64,000 nucleotides of DNA, from assembly GCA_016124575.1 (NCBI GenBank), contig WGNM01000007.1, positions 113,577-177,576 on the forward strand, read 5' to 3'. A program made the translations under genes and the position numbers. The notes under the pieces were generated by a model, which worked only from the letters and a program-made list of their open reading frames with translations, did no database searches and was not told the origin of the DNA. Shown here in pieces: positions 10,144 to 19,799 of this stretch. How positions within the stretch are numbered: position 1 is the stretch's first letter; every line of letters starts with the position of its first letter. This DNA comes from Cryomorphaceae bacterium (GTDB lineage: Bacteria; Bacteroidota; Bacteroidia; Flavobacteriales_D; Sanyastnellaceae).

Positions 10144-10197
10144 TGTCCCAACAAGGCAAAGGAATTTTTGGCTAATTTTCAGCCCATATCTATTCAC

Positions 10198-10599
10198 ATG
10201 GAAGACCAAACAACCTACAAAGCCAATCATGTAGGAAACCGAATTCGAAAAATTCGTGAGTTGAAAAATTTCACTCAAGAGCAAGTAGCCGAAAAGTTAG
10301 GGATGACCATTTCGGGTTATAGCCGCATAGAACGCGAAGAAGTTTCGGTTTCGGTAGATAAATTGGAAAGAATTGCTCAGATTTTGGGTGTTTCTACCGT
10401 CGATATCTCAAGTTTCGATGCCAGTGTGTTTTTCAACAACTACGGCAGTGCAGAAGGACAAAGTTTCTCGATGCATAAAGATGTGGAAGCGTGGAAAAAA
10501 TTGGAATTTCAGTACCAAAGTCAAATCAAACAGCTCGAATCGCAAGTAGAGTACCTCCGAAAGCAAAACGACACCCTCATCAGCAAACTGGGAAAGTAA
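10198..10599 (+). CDS. XRE-family HTH regulator with C-terminal coiled coil
   Basis: A 133-residue protein with an N-terminal Cro/C1-type helix-turn-helix (about residues 12-68; the recognition part reads KLGMTISGYSRIEREE). A C-terminal segment rich in Gln, Leu and Lys (about 100-133) looks like a short coiled coil for oligomerisation. The reading frame extends upstream to a TTG at 10168, but that TTG sits in a -7-like box (AATTTTTG), so the ATG at 10198 is preferred. The target is unknown. It precedes lptB by about 50 bp, but lptB has its own promoter-like box. Confidence 0.8.
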   Translation: MEDQTTYKANHVGNRIRKIRELKNFTQEQVAEKLGMTISGYSRIEREEVSVSVDKLERIAQILGVSTVDISSFDASVFFNNYGSAEGQSFSMHKDVEAWKKLEFQYQSQIKQLESQVEYLRKQNDTLISKLGK

Positions 10600-10636
10600 G
10601 TTCGTTGTGAAATATCAACGCTTCGTTTTCGTTTCG

Positions 10637-10644
10637 TACCTTTG
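10637..10644 (+). promoter_or_regulatory. -7 box directly before lptB
   Basis: TACCTTTG is a perfect TAnnTTTG match ending 5 nt before the lptB ATG. If it is used, the lptB transcript would be leaderless or nearly so. No well spaced TTG was found upstream. Confidence 0.4.
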
Positions 10645-10649
10645 AAACC

Positions 10650-11390
10650 ATGGAGCTACGCGCCGAAAATATCGTCAAACGCTACGGAAAACGCCTTGTT
10701 GTGAAAGGTGTCTCTTTCAATGTAAAACAAGGTGAAATAGTTGGACTTCTTGGGCCAAATGGCGCAGGGAAAACAACCTCGTTTTACATGATAACAGGAC
10801 TGATTCGTCCGAATGAAGGACATGTTTTCATCGACGATAAAGAAATTACGACTGAACCAATGTACCGCAGAGCACAACTCGGGGTAGGTTACCTGCCGCA
10901 AGAAGCTTCGGTGTTCAGAAAGTTAAGTGTAGAAGATAACATCATGGCCATTCTCGAAATGACCAAGTTGAACAAGGATGATCGCAAAGCACGACTGGAG
11001 CAGCTGCTCGATGAATTCGGACTGCAACACGTTCGCACCAACCGCGGAGATTATCTTTCGGGTGGTGAACGCCGACGCACTGAAATAGCACGTGCGCTAG
11101 CAACCAACCCTAGCTTTATTCTCCTCGATGAACCGTTCGCTGGTGTTGACCCGATTGCCGTTGAAGACATTCAAAAAATCATTGCGCAGCTCAAAAAGAA
11201 AAACATTGGCATCTTAATTACCGATCACAATGTGCAAGAAACATTGTCGATTACCGATCGGGCATACCTCCTTTTTGAAGGAAACATCTTAAAAGCAGGC
11301 ACAGCCGAAGAACTTGCAGCCGACGAACAGGTGCGCAAGGTGTATCTCGGACAAAATTTTGAGCTTAGGAAACAGAAGATATTTGATTGA
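10650..11390 (+). CDS. lptB: LPS export ABC transporter ATPase LptB
   Basis: LptB is the cytoplasmic ATPase that powers lipopolysaccharide extraction from the inner membrane with LptF/LptG. The 246 residues carry Walker [10 protein letters not shown] (about 35-43), a Q-loop YLPQEASVF typical of LptB, the signature LSGGERRR (about 137-144), Walker [13 protein letters not shown] and the switch His in ITDHNVQET. Length and motifs match the family. The partner genes are not nearby. Its 3' end overlaps the convergent ribE by 26 bp. Confidence 0.93.
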   Translation: MELRAENIVKRYGKRLVVKGVSFNVKQGEIVGLLGPNGAGKTTSFYMITGLIRPNEGHVFIDDKEITTEPMYRRAQLGVGYLPQEASVFRKLSVEDNIMAILEMTKLNKDDRKARLEQLLDEFGLQHVRTNRGDYLSGGERRRTEIARALATNPSFILLDEPFAGVDPIAVEDIQKIIAQLKKKNIGILITDHNVQETLSITDRAYLLFEGNILKAGTAEELAADEQVRKVYLGQNFELRKQKIFD

Positions 11391-11991
11391 GCGCAGCAAC
11401 CTGGGTAAGTCGAGCCAAGTATTTCCCGAGAATATCGAATTCTAAATTCACTTTGTCTCCCACTTTCAATGTGTGAAAACACGTGTTCTCCCATGTGTAT
11501 GGAATGATGGCAACACTGAAAGAATCAAGCGTTGATTCAACCACAGTTAAACTTGTCCCATTCAAACAAATGGATCCTTTCGGCACAGTCACTAAGCCAT
11601 CGGCGGCAGCCATTTTACCATCGTAAGCAATGCCCACTTCCCAGCTACCATCTTTGTCTTCAATACGCGTTACAACACCCACGGTATCTACATGGCCTTG
11701 AACGATATGTCCGTCTAACCGCCCTCCCAAAACCATGCACCGCTCCAAATTGATCACATCGCCTTCTTTCCAATCAACCAGACTGGTGCGCACCAATGTT
11801 TCTTCAATGGCCGTTACCACATACTCATCGCCCTCAATGGCCACTACGGTTAAACATGTGCCGTTGTGAGCTACGCTCTGGTCGACCTTTAACTCTGAAG
11901 TAATGGAAGATGATAACGTGATGTGCAAATTGGTACCGTCGGCCACTATGGCTTTCACGGTGCCTAAAGTTTCAATAATTCCTGTGAACAT
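11365..11991 (-). CDS. ribE: Riboflavin synthase, alpha subunit
   Basis: The enzyme makes riboflavin from two molecules of 6,7-dimethyl-8-ribityllumazine. The start [12 protein letters not shown] is the family hallmark, and two lumazine-binding repeats follow (about 1-95 and 96-195), with the second repeat containing [12 protein letters not shown]. Length (208) is normal. The stop lies inside the convergent lptB reading frame (26-bp overlap). Upstream on the same strand, 5 nt away, is the end of the T9SS type B protein gene. No FMN riboswitch is visible. Confidence 0.95.
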   Translation of the reverse strand: MFTGIIETLGTVKAIVADGTNLHITLSSSITSELKVDQSVAHNGTCLTVVAIEGDEYVVTAIEETLVRTSLVDWKEGDVINLERCMVLGGRLDGHIVQGHVDTVGVVTRIEDKDGSWEVGIAYDGKMAAADGLVTVPKGSICLNGTSLTVVESTLDSFSVAIIPYTWENTCFHTLKVGDKVNLEFDILGKYLARLTQVAALNQISSVS

Positions 11992-11996
11992 GTTTT

Positions 11997-14693
11997 CTAT
12001 TCCTGAACCGGATTTTTACCGTCAGACAACTGGATGGTACCCGAGAATTTCTCCGGAACTAGTCCCGTCAGACGAATGGTGTTGGCTGTAACAGTGTAAA
12101 AGTAAGTACCGTCAGTGCATACCTGCCCTGTGGTATCATCGGTGCCATCCCAGCCGATGGCTGGATCTGAAGTCTTAAACACCAAACCACCCCACCGGTT
12201 AAACACCTGAAAATCAACACTTTCAATGAACCGATATGGATAAGGAATGAATACGTCATTTACCCCGTCATTGTTCGGTGTGAAGATGTTTGGAAGTAGG
12301 TAAATCGGACAGTTGTCGACACAAAAGATATCAGACAAAACACTCTCATTTCGACGCAGGTTGCCGTCGGGACCCTCAAGCAACGAATCGAGCGCAGTTA
12401 CGGCATAACAACCAGCTATTGAACCAATTTCACCGTCTTCATTGAATACAAAAACGGTATCATTTGCAAAGTCGAACTCAGCATATAGCACCAAATCTTC
12501 ACCTTCTACCGGCGCATAGTAAAGCCTGTAGCCCATTACATCATCGGCGCAACTGTTGTTCGGATTCGTCCACACTATTAGCACCGTTTCGCTCTCACAA
12601 TCGCCGTCAACCGTTATTTCAGGAGCGCATGGCGGTGTAAGATCGTATGGCTTGCCACAAGCAATTTGACTGTCGTTGATCAATGGATCAACCACGCCCG
12701 GTGTACCATATGTGCCTATCGCCCTCACGAACCAGCAATAGGTAACGTTGTTTACCAAGCCCGTATCGGTGAACATGGCTTCTGTGGCTGTTCCAACAAG
12801 GTTGAACGCACCGCCGCCCGGTTCTTGACGGTATACCTCATACGTCTCATTCGTCCACGGCACTTCGTGATTCATGATCAAGGTCATCTGGTTGTCGTCG
12901 GGAATTAGCTCAAGAAATACCGATGATGCGAATGAACTAAACGATACCAACTCACCACCTGACCAGAAAGTAACGCGGTAGTTGTTTGGTGTATCTAGTG
13001 TATTCAATCCGACATGCGTGTACAGCGTATCTTCGTTTATTAATTCTACCTGATCTGGTGTGCTGAAAATTACGTTTGCAGCCCCAGAATAGTCAGCACC
13101 GTGCAACAGTTCATAGTGATATGGCCCCGGGAAAATTTCCGTATCCAAATCAACCGGAGGCGACCAAGCAACATACACTTCACCGTTTGCAGCATCAGTA
13201 GCAACCACGCTTACGTTTGTGATTACAGGCTGGTCTTTTCGAATTTCTGCGCATACCTCCTCAGAAGTGTACGACTCAGCACCATCAGGAAAACGCGTCA
13301 CCACGCGGTAGCAATAGGTGCCGCCAAAAAACAACCCTTGCGAGTCTACATAGGTCGTATCTCCCAAACCGTTCACAGTACCTATCAATTGATAACCAGT
13401 ATACTCGGGCAAACCTAGCTCGCATTGACTTGGCTCAAAATCGAAAGGTCCGTTGCGTCTATAGACATCATACCTGCATTGTGCGCGTTCTGCAGGAGTA
13501 AATTGGTCGAGGCACACGTTCGGATTCCATGCAACGGTTATCTGGCTTCCTAGGGCCTCAGCGTTGAGGTTTTCCACCGGAGGACCAACCACCGTGATAA
13601 ATACGACTTCAATATCGGTTAGCGATACCTGATTGCCCAGATCTTCGGCTTTGAAAAGTACCTGATAAGGCGCTGAGCGGATTTCAGTACATTCAGGTAA
13701 CCACGCGAAAGTACCTGTTCCATTGTTCAGATCTTGAAAAGTCGCTGTATGCATGACCTCCGTGAACGGACCGCCAACAGCACTGAGATCGATGGGGTCT
13801 CCATCAGGATCAAAAGCTGAAACAGAAAGATTAAAATCCGAATTGGCCTCTATGCATGTATCTGCAATGGCCGTAATTTCAGGTGGATTGTTGGTGCACA
13901 ACAACACATTGATCTGCATGTCGCGAATCACATGTCCCACCTTCATCAGCGCGCCATTCACCATGCGCCACTCTTCAATCTTAATCCCCACATTGTATTC
14001 TCCTACCACTTGTGGTGTTACCCATGTCAGGTCGCCGGTAACAGGGTCGATTTCGAAGATATCGTTGTTCGGACTGTAGAATTGAGGGAATATGAAACCC
14101 GGAATGGGGTCGCAGCCAACACCATCTTCGTTGTAGTCGCCACCCATTGAAGGTACCAAACTATAAACGAGTATATCGCCATCGGGGTCGTACGCACCGG
14201 GGTTATGAATCCAATTCTTAAACACACACGCTTGCTCCTTCGCCGGATTCAATAGCACCACCGAGTTGTTATGTCCGCTTTGCGGCGTAATAATCAACTG
14301 CGAAGCAATACAGAAAATCTGATCTACTGAGTTTTCTATGTTCAACACACCGCTGTTGCGATTGGGGTCTTCAACAGAAAGGTCGAAAATTCCCGGTCCG
14401 CCATAGGTATGCGTTCCTACATACGTGTTGATTTGCGCATCCAACCCCCCTAAAAAAGTGATGCCTGTGCGCTCAAGACTATCAAGTTCAGCCCCAATGG
14501 GAACGTCGCCCCAATTGATTTTCAGATATGTTCTATCTGCAATAACCGATGTCTTTGTGCACGTGGTGATGGTAACTTCATAGGTTAAACCGCTCACATG
14601 TCGGTACGTAATCTCCCCTGCCCTGTTGTGGGTAGCAAATGCGGAAACAAAGAATCCACAAATCATGAACGCTATAAGGAGAAATCTCACCAT
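11997..14693 (-). CDS. Secreted T9SS type B (gliding motility-associated CTD) protein with FN3-like domains
   Basis: About 898 residues: a signal peptide ending near AFA, a long extracellular region with repeated beta-sandwich (FN3-like) modules, and a C-terminal type B sorting domain with the hallmark segments PNIFTPNNDGVND, FNRWGG and a DGTYFY-like end. Such proteins pass the inner membrane by Sec and the outer membrane by the type IX system and stay on the surface or are released. The reading frame begins at a TTG at 14702; the ATG at 14693 is preferred because the charged residue then precedes the hydrophobic core. The ligand or enzymatic role is unknown. Confidence 0.85.
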   Translation of the reverse strand: MVRFLLIAFMICGFFVSAFATHNRAGEITYRHVSGLTYEVTITTCTKTSVIADRTYLKINWGDVPIGAELDSLERTGITFLGGLDAQINTYVGTHTYGGPGIFDLSVEDPNRNSGVLNIENSVDQIFCIASQLIITPQSGHNNSVVLLNPAKEQACVFKNWIHNPGAYDPDGDILVYSLVPSMGGDYNEDGVGCDPIPGFIFPQFYSPNNDIFEIDPVTGDLTWVTPQVVGEYNVGIKIEEWRMVNGALMKVGHVIRDMQINVLLCTNNPPEITAIADTCIEANSDFNLSVSAFDPDGDPIDLSAVGGPFTEVMHTATFQDLNNGTGTFAWLPECTEIRSAPYQVLFKAEDLGNQVSLTDIEVVFITVVGPPVENLNAEALGSQITVAWNPNVCLDQFTPAERAQCRYDVYRRNGPFDFEPSQCELGLPEYTGYQLIGTVNGLGDTTYVDSQGLFFGGTYCYRVVTRFPDGAESYTSEEVCAEIRKDQPVITNVSVVATDAANGEVYVAWSPPVDLDTEIFPGPYHYELLHGADYSGAANVIFSTPDQVELINEDTLYTHVGLNTLDTPNNYRVTFWSGGELVSFSSFASSVFLELIPDDNQMTLIMNHEVPWTNETYEVYRQEPGGGAFNLVGTATEAMFTDTGLVNNVTYCWFVRAIGTYGTPGVVDPLINDSQIACGKPYDLTPPCAPEITVDGDCESETVLIVWTNPNNSCADDVMGYRLYYAPVEGEDLVLYAEFDFANDTVFVFNEDGEIGSIAGCYAVTALDSLLEGPDGNLRRNESVLSDIFCVDNCPIYLLPNIFTPNNDGVNDVFIPYPYRFIESVDFQVFNRWGGLVFKTSDPAIGWDGTDDTTGQVCTDGTYFYTVTANTIRLTGLVPEKFSGTIQLSDGKNPVQE

Positions 14694-14858
14694 GAAAAGC
14701 AAACAACTAAAGTACGCACAAACGGCTGAATACCCTCAAACAACAAGTTACTTTTTCGATTGTTTTAACATGTCTACACAACATCTCATTTCGCACTAAA
14801 AGCAGAGTGCATTAAAAAACATACTTAAACCGTAACTTCGCATCCTTAATTCTATGAT

Positions 14859-16286
14859 ATGAGACCTCAACTCGTTTTATCGAACAAGGCCACAAAGGGT
14901 ACGCAAATTTATCTTGCACACGGCAAGGATGCTACCACCAAACTAAGTGTGTCTGCTCAGGTAAAGAAAGCCATAAAAGACAGCAAGCAAATCACCTACC
15001 TATCGCGTGAAGACGGTGTAGACTTCCTTGTCTGCTTGCCAGAATACTCCGAAAAAAGCAACGATCGCGAAACTTTGCGCAACATCGGCTCTGCCCTTCA
15101 AAATGTGTTGCTGAAAGAGAAAATCGATGCGATAACCATTGTCAACGACGTTGCACCGTGGGATGCGATGTCTTGTCTGCTCGAAGGATTGATGTTGAGC
15201 TCTTACCAGTACCTCGAGTTGTTTTCAGACAGCGAAAAGCGCCAACATCCGCTGCAAAGCGTGAAAGTGGTCGATAAAAGCATTGACGCCTCAGCGTTTG
15301 AAGACTTGAAACACGTGATCGACAGTGTATGTTGGTCGCGCGATATGGTCAACAAGCCGCTCTCACACCTCACGGCAGTCCAGTTTTCTGCTGAAATGGA
15401 GGCGATGGGCAAAGAAGTCGGATTAAAGACTGAGGTTTTCAATAAGAAGAAAATCGAAGCGCTGAAAATGGGCGGACTATTGGCCGTGAACAAAGGAAGC
15501 ATCGATCCACCGACTTTTACAATACTCGAATGGAAACCTAAAAATGCCACCAATAAAAAACCAATTGTTTTGGTTGGCAAAGGCGTGGTGTACGACACCG
15601 GTGGTTTGAGCTTGAAGCCTACTCCTGCGAGCATGGATTTTATGAAGAGCGACATGGCAGGAGCTGCCGCTATAGCCGGCACTATTCGCGCCATCGCTGC
15701 GCAAAAATTGTCTGTGCACATTATTGCTTTGATACCGGCTACCGACAACCGTCCGGGTGGCAATGCCATCACCCCAGGTGATGTAATTACCATGTTCGAT
15801 GGTACGACAGTAGAAGTAAAAAATACCGACGCAGAAGGCCGCTTGCTTTTGGGCGATGCTTTGGCGTATGCGAAAAAATTCAAACCCCAGTTGGTACTCG
15901 ACGCGGCTACCTTAACGGGTGCTGCAGTGCGGGCCATTGGCACGTATGCTACAGCTACCATGGGCACTGCCGACGATGCTACTTTCCATAAGCTGGAAGA
16001 AGCCGCTTATAGCACCTATGAGCGCACCGTGCGTTTTCCGCTTTGGAGTGAATATGGCGATGAAATCAAATCCGACATTGCCGACCTATCGAATTTAGGC
16101 AAGGGAGAAGGCGGTCAGATTTCAGCAGGAAAATTCCTGGAGCATTTCACCGACTATCCGTGGATACATTTGGACATTGCAGGGCCCGCGTTTTTGCATG
16201 GTGCAAGCACGTATCGGACAAAAGGTGGCACCGGAGTGGGTGTTCGGATGTTGGTTGAATTCATTAAACGTGTAACTGCACAATGA
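14859..16286 (+). CDS. pepA: Leucyl aminopeptidase family (M17) peptidase
   Basis: A cytoplasmic M17 aminopeptidase of 475 residues using two metal ions to remove N-terminal residues from peptides. The M17 signature NTDAEGRLLLGDAL lies at about residues 323-336, and the metal/active-site Lys and Asp are in GKGVVYDTGGLSLK near 240-253. The N-terminal ~150 residues are the usual regulatory domain. pdxA starts 4 bp before its stop (ATGA overlap), so they are co-translated. The gene is divergent from the T9SS type B gene, with about 165 bp between them. Confidence 0.92.
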   Translation: MRPQLVLSNKATKGTQIYLAHGKDATTKLSVSAQVKKAIKDSKQITYLSREDGVDFLVCLPEYSEKSNDRETLRNIGSALQNVLLKEKIDAITIVNDVAPWDAMSCLLEGLMLSSYQYLELFSDSEKRQHPLQSVKVVDKSIDASAFEDLKHVIDSVCWSRDMVNKPLSHLTAVQFSAEMEAMGKEVGLKTEVFNKKKIEALKMGGLLAVNKGSIDPPTFTILEWKPKNATNKKPIVLVGKGVVYDTGGLSLKPTPASMDFMKSDMAGAAAIAGTIRAIAAQKLSVHIIALIPATDNRPGGNAITPGDVITMFDGTTVEVKNTDAEGRLLLGDALAYAKKFKPQLVLDAATLTGAAVRAIGTYATATMGTADDATFHKLEEAAYSTYERTVRFPLWSEYGDEIKSDIADLSNLGKGEGGQISAGKFLEHFTDYPWIHLDIAGPAFLHGASTYRTKGGTGVGVRMLVEFIKRVTAQ

Positions 16287-17335
16287 AAGATAAAAACACC
16301 ATTAAGGCCGCAATAACCATTGGAGACCCCAATGGTGTAGGCATTGAAACCATCTTGAAAGTTTTCGCCGATGCGCGCATGAACGAGATTGTGACGCCCA
16401 TTATTTATGGCAACACCGACCTCTTGCGCTTTCACCGAAAAGTGCTGGATATGCCAGATGTCCGACTAAATACAGCTAAAAACGCCGACGACGCCAACCC
16501 AAAAACCATCAACGTAGTTAACGTGTGGGACGAAAAGTGGGAGCCGAATTTGGGTGTCGCCGCCAAAGATGCCGGAGGATATGCTTTCAAAAGCTTGGAG
16601 GCTGCCACATCCGACCTTGCGTCGAATAAAGTGGATGTCCTGATCACTTCGCCGATTAACAAAGACACCATACAAAACGACAACTTCAACTTCCCAGGAC
16701 ACACAGAGTACCTCGCAAAGATGAGCAACGTCGACGAATCGCTGATGTTCCTCGTAAGCGACGGAATGCGGATTGGTGTGGCGACAGGACATGTCCCTTT
16801 GAAAGAAGTGTCGGGCATTTTAACCAAAGAACTGATCGTTCGCAAGCTGCGCATCATGAACGAGAGTTTGATGCGCGACTTTGGCATCGTTCGTCCGAAA
16901 ATTGCCGTTTTGGGCTTGAACCCACATGCTGGCGATAACGGCTTGCTGGGCAGTGAAGAGCAAGACATCATTTTACCAGCCATACGCAGCGTAGAAGGAA
17001 GCATTATGGCCATGGGACCTTATGGGGCAGATGGCTTTTTTGGCACCGCCCAATACAAACATTTCGATGCCGTTTTGGCCATGTACCACGACCAAGGGTT
17101 GGCACCTTTCAAGGCTTTGGCATTTGATAGCGGGGTTAATTTTACCGCCGGTTTGCCGATTGTGCGGACAAGTCCGGACCATGGCACCGCATACGACATC
17201 GCCGGAAAAGGCCTGGCCAGCGAAGATTCACTGCGTGCCGCCATCTTTTTAGCTTGCGATGTTTACAAGCAGCGCAAGGAATTTAGAGAGATGACAGCCA
17301 ATCCGTTACAACAACAAAAAGAGAAAGCAAGGTAA
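16283..17335 (+). CDS. pdxA: 4-hydroxythreonine-4-phosphate dehydrogenase
   Basis: PdxA oxidises 4-phospho-hydroxy-L-threonine in the DXP-dependent pathway to pyridoxal phosphate. The 350 residues show the N-terminal ITIGDPNGVGIET motif, the substrate/metal His in FPGHTEYLA, NPHAGDNG and the C-terminal metal-binding MYHDQGLAPFK segment. Length is normal. Overlap with pepA (ATGA) suggests coupled translation. The end is about 50 bp before yceD, with a separate promoter in that gap. Confidence 0.94.
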   Translation: MKDKNTIKAAITIGDPNGVGIETILKVFADARMNEIVTPIIYGNTDLLRFHRKVLDMPDVRLNTAKNADDANPKTINVVNVWDEKWEPNLGVAAKDAGGYAFKSLEAATSDLASNKVDVLITSPINKDTIQNDNFNFPGHTEYLAKMSNVDESLMFLVSDGMRIGVATGHVPLKEVSGILTKELIVRKLRIMNESLMRDFGIVRPKIAVLGLNPHAGDNGLLGSEEQDIILPAIRSVEGSIMAMGPYGADGFFGTAQYKHFDAVLAMYHDQGLAPFKALAFDSGVNFTAGLPIVRTSPDHGTAYDIAGKGLASEDSLRAAIFLACDVYKQRKEFREMTANPLQQQKEKAR

Positions 17336-17339
17336 ACTT

Positions 17340-17368
17340 TTGTACTTCAAAGGTTTTTATTATCTTTG
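17340..17368 (+). promoter_or_regulatory. Predicted promoter for the yceD-rpmF operon
   Basis: TTG at 17340-17342, an 18-nt spacer and a perfect -7 box TATCTTTG at 17361-17368 match the Bacteroidota consensus. The ATG of yceD is 20 nt further on. Confidence 0.5.
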
Positions 17369-17388
17369 CCCTCCAATTTTTCGGGCGT

Positions 17389-17901
17389 ATGGCTACTTTA
17401 TCACCTTATAAGATTCCGTTTTTGGGATTGAGTGTTGGGTTCCACACGTACGAATTTGAGTTAGATGATTCGTTCTTTGCAGCGTATGAGTTCTCAGAAA
17501 TCACGCATGCTGATATACAGATAGACCTCGAGTTAGAGAAACAAAGCACCATGATGGTACTGAAATTCGAACTCGGAGGCGTTGTAGAAACAGAATGTGC
17601 GCGATGTGGTGATCCACTTGAGATTGAAATTGAGCACAGTGATCGATTGGTCGTCAAATTTGGCGATACGACGGGCACGAGCGATGACGACATTCTTGAA
17701 ATCAGTACTTCTGAGCACTTATTGGATTTAAGTCAGTACTTGTACGAGTATGCACACCTTGCTTTACCAAGCAGAAGTGTACACGAAGACGAGGAAGACT
17801 GCAATCCTGACGCTTTGGATTTGTTAGATGACCTCGGTGTTGATGACGATCCAGACGAACCACTTGACCCAAGATGGGATGCACTAAAAGATTTGAAATA
17901 A
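17389..17901 (+). CDS. yceD: DUF177 / YceD family protein
   Basis: A 170-residue acidic protein of the YceD (DUF177) family, which is almost always encoded just before rpmF and is linked to 23S rRNA and ribosome maturation. A CARCGDPLEIE motif near residue 65 and a second Cys near 140 are the usual conserved cysteines. The C-terminus is very acidic (DLLDDLGVDDDPDEP). rpmF starts 12 nt downstream. The role is known from other bacteria; here it is inferred from context and motif. Confidence 0.88.
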   Translation: MATLSPYKIPFLGLSVGFHTYEFELDDSFFAAYEFSEITHADIQIDLELEKQSTMMVLKFELGGVVETECARCGDPLEIEIEHSDRLVVKFGDTTGTSDDDILEISTSEHLLDLSQYLYEYAHLALPSRSVHEDEEDCNPDALDLLDDLGVDDDPDEPLDPRWDALKDLK

Positions 17902-17913
17902 AAAGAGCACACG

Positions 17914-18099
17914 ATGGCACATCCTAAGCGAAAGCAGTCGAAAGCGCGTACCGCGAAACGTCGCACCCACTATAAGGCGGAAGCTCCGAACGTAGCGACA
18001 TGTCCAACAACCGGACAAGCACATCTTTTTCACCACGCACACTGGTACGACGGTAAGTTGTACTACAAAGGTAAAGTGGTGATGGAGAAAGAAGCGTAA
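17914..18099 (+). CDS. rpmF: 50S ribosomal protein L32
   Basis: A 61-residue basic protein with the L32 start [17 protein letters not shown] and the [13 protein letters not shown] segment. It is a structural component of the large ribosomal subunit. Only one Cys of the zinc-ribbon type remains, as in many Bacteroidota L32 proteins. It lies between yceD and a strong intrinsic terminator, upstream of fabH, the common arrangement linking ribosome and fatty-acid genes. Confidence 0.97.
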   Translation: MAHPKRKQSKARTAKRRTHYKAEAPNVATCPTTGQAHLFHHAHWYDGKLYYKGKVVMEKEA

Positions 18100-18122
18100 G
18101 GTTTTTTTACCTCCACCATTTC

Positions 18123-18145
18123 AGGAGCCCTCGGCTCCTTTTTTT
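18123..18145 (+). terminator. Rho-independent terminator after rpmF
   Basis: Stem AGGAGCC / GGCTCCT with a 3-nt loop (CTC) followed by seven T residues. It separates yceD-rpmF from the fab/acc genes. Confidence 0.85.
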
Positions 18146-18229
18146 GTTTAACACTATGTCAAGCAGGAAGTTTCTCGTTCAAAAGATTAACTTAGCAGCC
18201 TGTTTATATTTTGAAGCAAGCAAGGACTT

Positions 18230-19228
18230 ATGGCCGGAATCACCGCAGCTATTACGGCAATTCAAGGGTATGTACCCGAAGATCTGCTAACAAATGCCGA
18301 CTTAGAAAAAATGGTCGACACAACCGACGAGTGGATACGCTCTCGCACGGGCATTTCTGAGCGACATATTTTGAAAGGAGCCGATAAAGGGACATCCGAC
18401 ATGGCTGTAGAAGCTGTGAAGGGCCTTTTAGCGAAACGCGGCATTGGCGCCGATGAAATCGATTTGTTGATATGCGCTACGGTAACTCCCGACATGCTGT
18501 TCCCGGCAACTGCCAATATCATTTGCGACAAAATAGGCGCTAAAAACGCATGGGGCTACGACCTCGGTGCTGCATGTTCTGGATTTTTGTTCGCTCTTGC
18601 TACCGGTTCGAAGTTCATTGAATCGGGAACACACAAGAAAGTAGTTATCGTTGGTGCCGATAAAATGTCGTCGATTGTCGACTACACCGACCGTACCACC
18701 TGTGTCATCTTCGGCGATGGTGCTGGAGCCGTTTTGCTCGAACCATCAACTGACGGCATGGGCATTCAAGATAGCATACTAAGAACCGACGGATCTGGAC
18801 GCCAGTACTTGCATCAAAAAGCAGGCGGTTCGCTTCGTCCGGCTTCTCACGACACGGTTGATCGCAAAGAGCATTTTATCTTTCAAGACGGACAACCCGT
18901 TTTCAAAGCAGCCGTTACCAACATGGCCGATGTGTCAGCCGAGATCATGGCACGCAATCAATTAACTTCAGATGACGTCCAATGGTTGGTACCACACCAA
19001 GCAAATTTGCGTATTATTGACGCCACGGCACGCCGCATGGGATTGTCGGAAGAGAAAGTAATGATTAATATTCAGCGTTACGGAAACACCACTTCTGGCA
19101 CCATTCCACTGTGTTTATGGGAATGGGAGCCACGGTTGAAAAAGGGTGACAACATCATTCTTTCAGCTTTTGGGGGTGGATTTACGTGGGGTGCCATATA
19201 TTTGAAGTGGGCTTACAACCCAGCATAA
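18230..19228 (+). CDS. fabH: Beta-ketoacyl-ACP synthase III
   Basis: FabH condenses acetyl-CoA or branched acyl-CoA with malonyl-ACP to start fatty-acid synthesis. The catalytic Cys is in [10 protein letters not shown] (about 112-121), the His in PHQANLRI (about 250) and the Asn in YGNTTSGTI (about 285). Length (332) is typical. It comes first in fabH-accB-accC, so malonyl-CoA supply and chain initiation are encoded together. The terminator before it and about 85 bp of spacing imply its own promoter. Confidence 0.95.
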   Translation: MAGITAAITAIQGYVPEDLLTNADLEKMVDTTDEWIRSRTGISERHILKGADKGTSDMAVEAVKGLLAKRGIGADEIDLLICATVTPDMLFPATANIICDKIGAKNAWGYDLGAACSGFLFALATGSKFIESGTHKKVVIVGADKMSSIVDYTDRTTCVIFGDGAGAVLLEPSTDGMGIQDSILRTDGSGRQYLHQKAGGSLRPASHDTVDRKEHFIFQDGQPVFKAAVTNMADVSAEIMARNQLTSDDVQWLVPHQANLRIIDATARRMGLSEEKVMINIQRYGNTTSGTIPLCLWEWEPRLKKGDNIILSAFGGGFTWGAIYLKWAYNPA

Positions 19229-19275
19229 CCAAAATTAGAGTTCTAACTTTTCATAAATCAATAAATCCTTCAGGC

Positions 19276-19776
19276 ATGAACCTTACCGAGATTCAGGATC
19301 TGATCAAATTCGTCGCCAAATCCGGAGTGACTGAAGTTGAAATCGAAAAGAAAGATTTCAAGATCACTATAAAAGCAGAAAATCTGCGTAAAGGCCGGGG
19401 TGTAGAGCCTCAGCCAGTTTATCAAGCTATGCCAATGGCCATGCCTGCAGCGCAAATGCCAGCACCGACTGCTCCTGCTCCTGCAGCAGCACCAGCGCCA
19501 GCAGCAGCACCAGCGCCAGTAGCTGAAAACAAAAACTACATCGAGATAAAATCGCCGATGATAGGAACCTTCTACCGCAAACCGTCACCGGATAAGCCGT
19601 TGTTTGTGGAAGTGGGAGACACCATCAAACCTGGCGATGTGCTTTGTATCATTGAAGCTATGAAGCTCTTCAACGAAATTGAAGCTGAGATTAACGGAAA
19701 AGTGGTGAAAATTTTGGTCGACGATAACTCGCCGATCGAATACGACCAGCCTCTATTCCTTGTTGATCCGTCGTGA
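19276..19776 (+). CDS. accB: Biotin carboxyl carrier protein of acetyl-CoA carboxylase
   Basis: This is the biotin carrier subunit of acetyl-CoA carboxylase, 166 residues. The C-terminal biotinyl domain contains [10 protein letters not shown], in which Lys is biotinylated; the N-terminal part is the usual helical segment, and an Ala/Pro-rich flexible linker ([17 protein letters not shown]) joins them. The open frame extends back into fabH, but the ATG at 19276 gives the family start [10 protein letters not shown]. accC follows after 23 nt. The linker DNA is a run of GCA/CCA repeats that may vary in length by slippage. Confidence 0.95.
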   Translation: MNLTEIQDLIKFVAKSGVTEVEIEKKDFKITIKAENLRKGRGVEPQPVYQAMPMAMPAAQMPAPTAPAPAAAPAPAAAPAPVAENKNYIEIKSPMIGTFYRKPSPDKPLFVEVGDTIKPGDVLCIIEAMKLFNEIEAEINGKVVKILVDDNSPIEYDQPLFLVDPS

Positions 19777-19799
19777 TCACTCACCTAAACGAGAACCGC

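Noticed and set aside
10168..10197. Upstream TTG start for the XRE regulator
   Set aside because: The TTG forms part of a -7-like box and the HTH starts at normal distance from the ATG at 10198.
15203..15967. Long open frame (254 codons) antisense to pepA
   Set aside because: It lies fully within a well supported M17 peptidase gene, its product shows no domain, and its length follows from the base composition of the sense gene.
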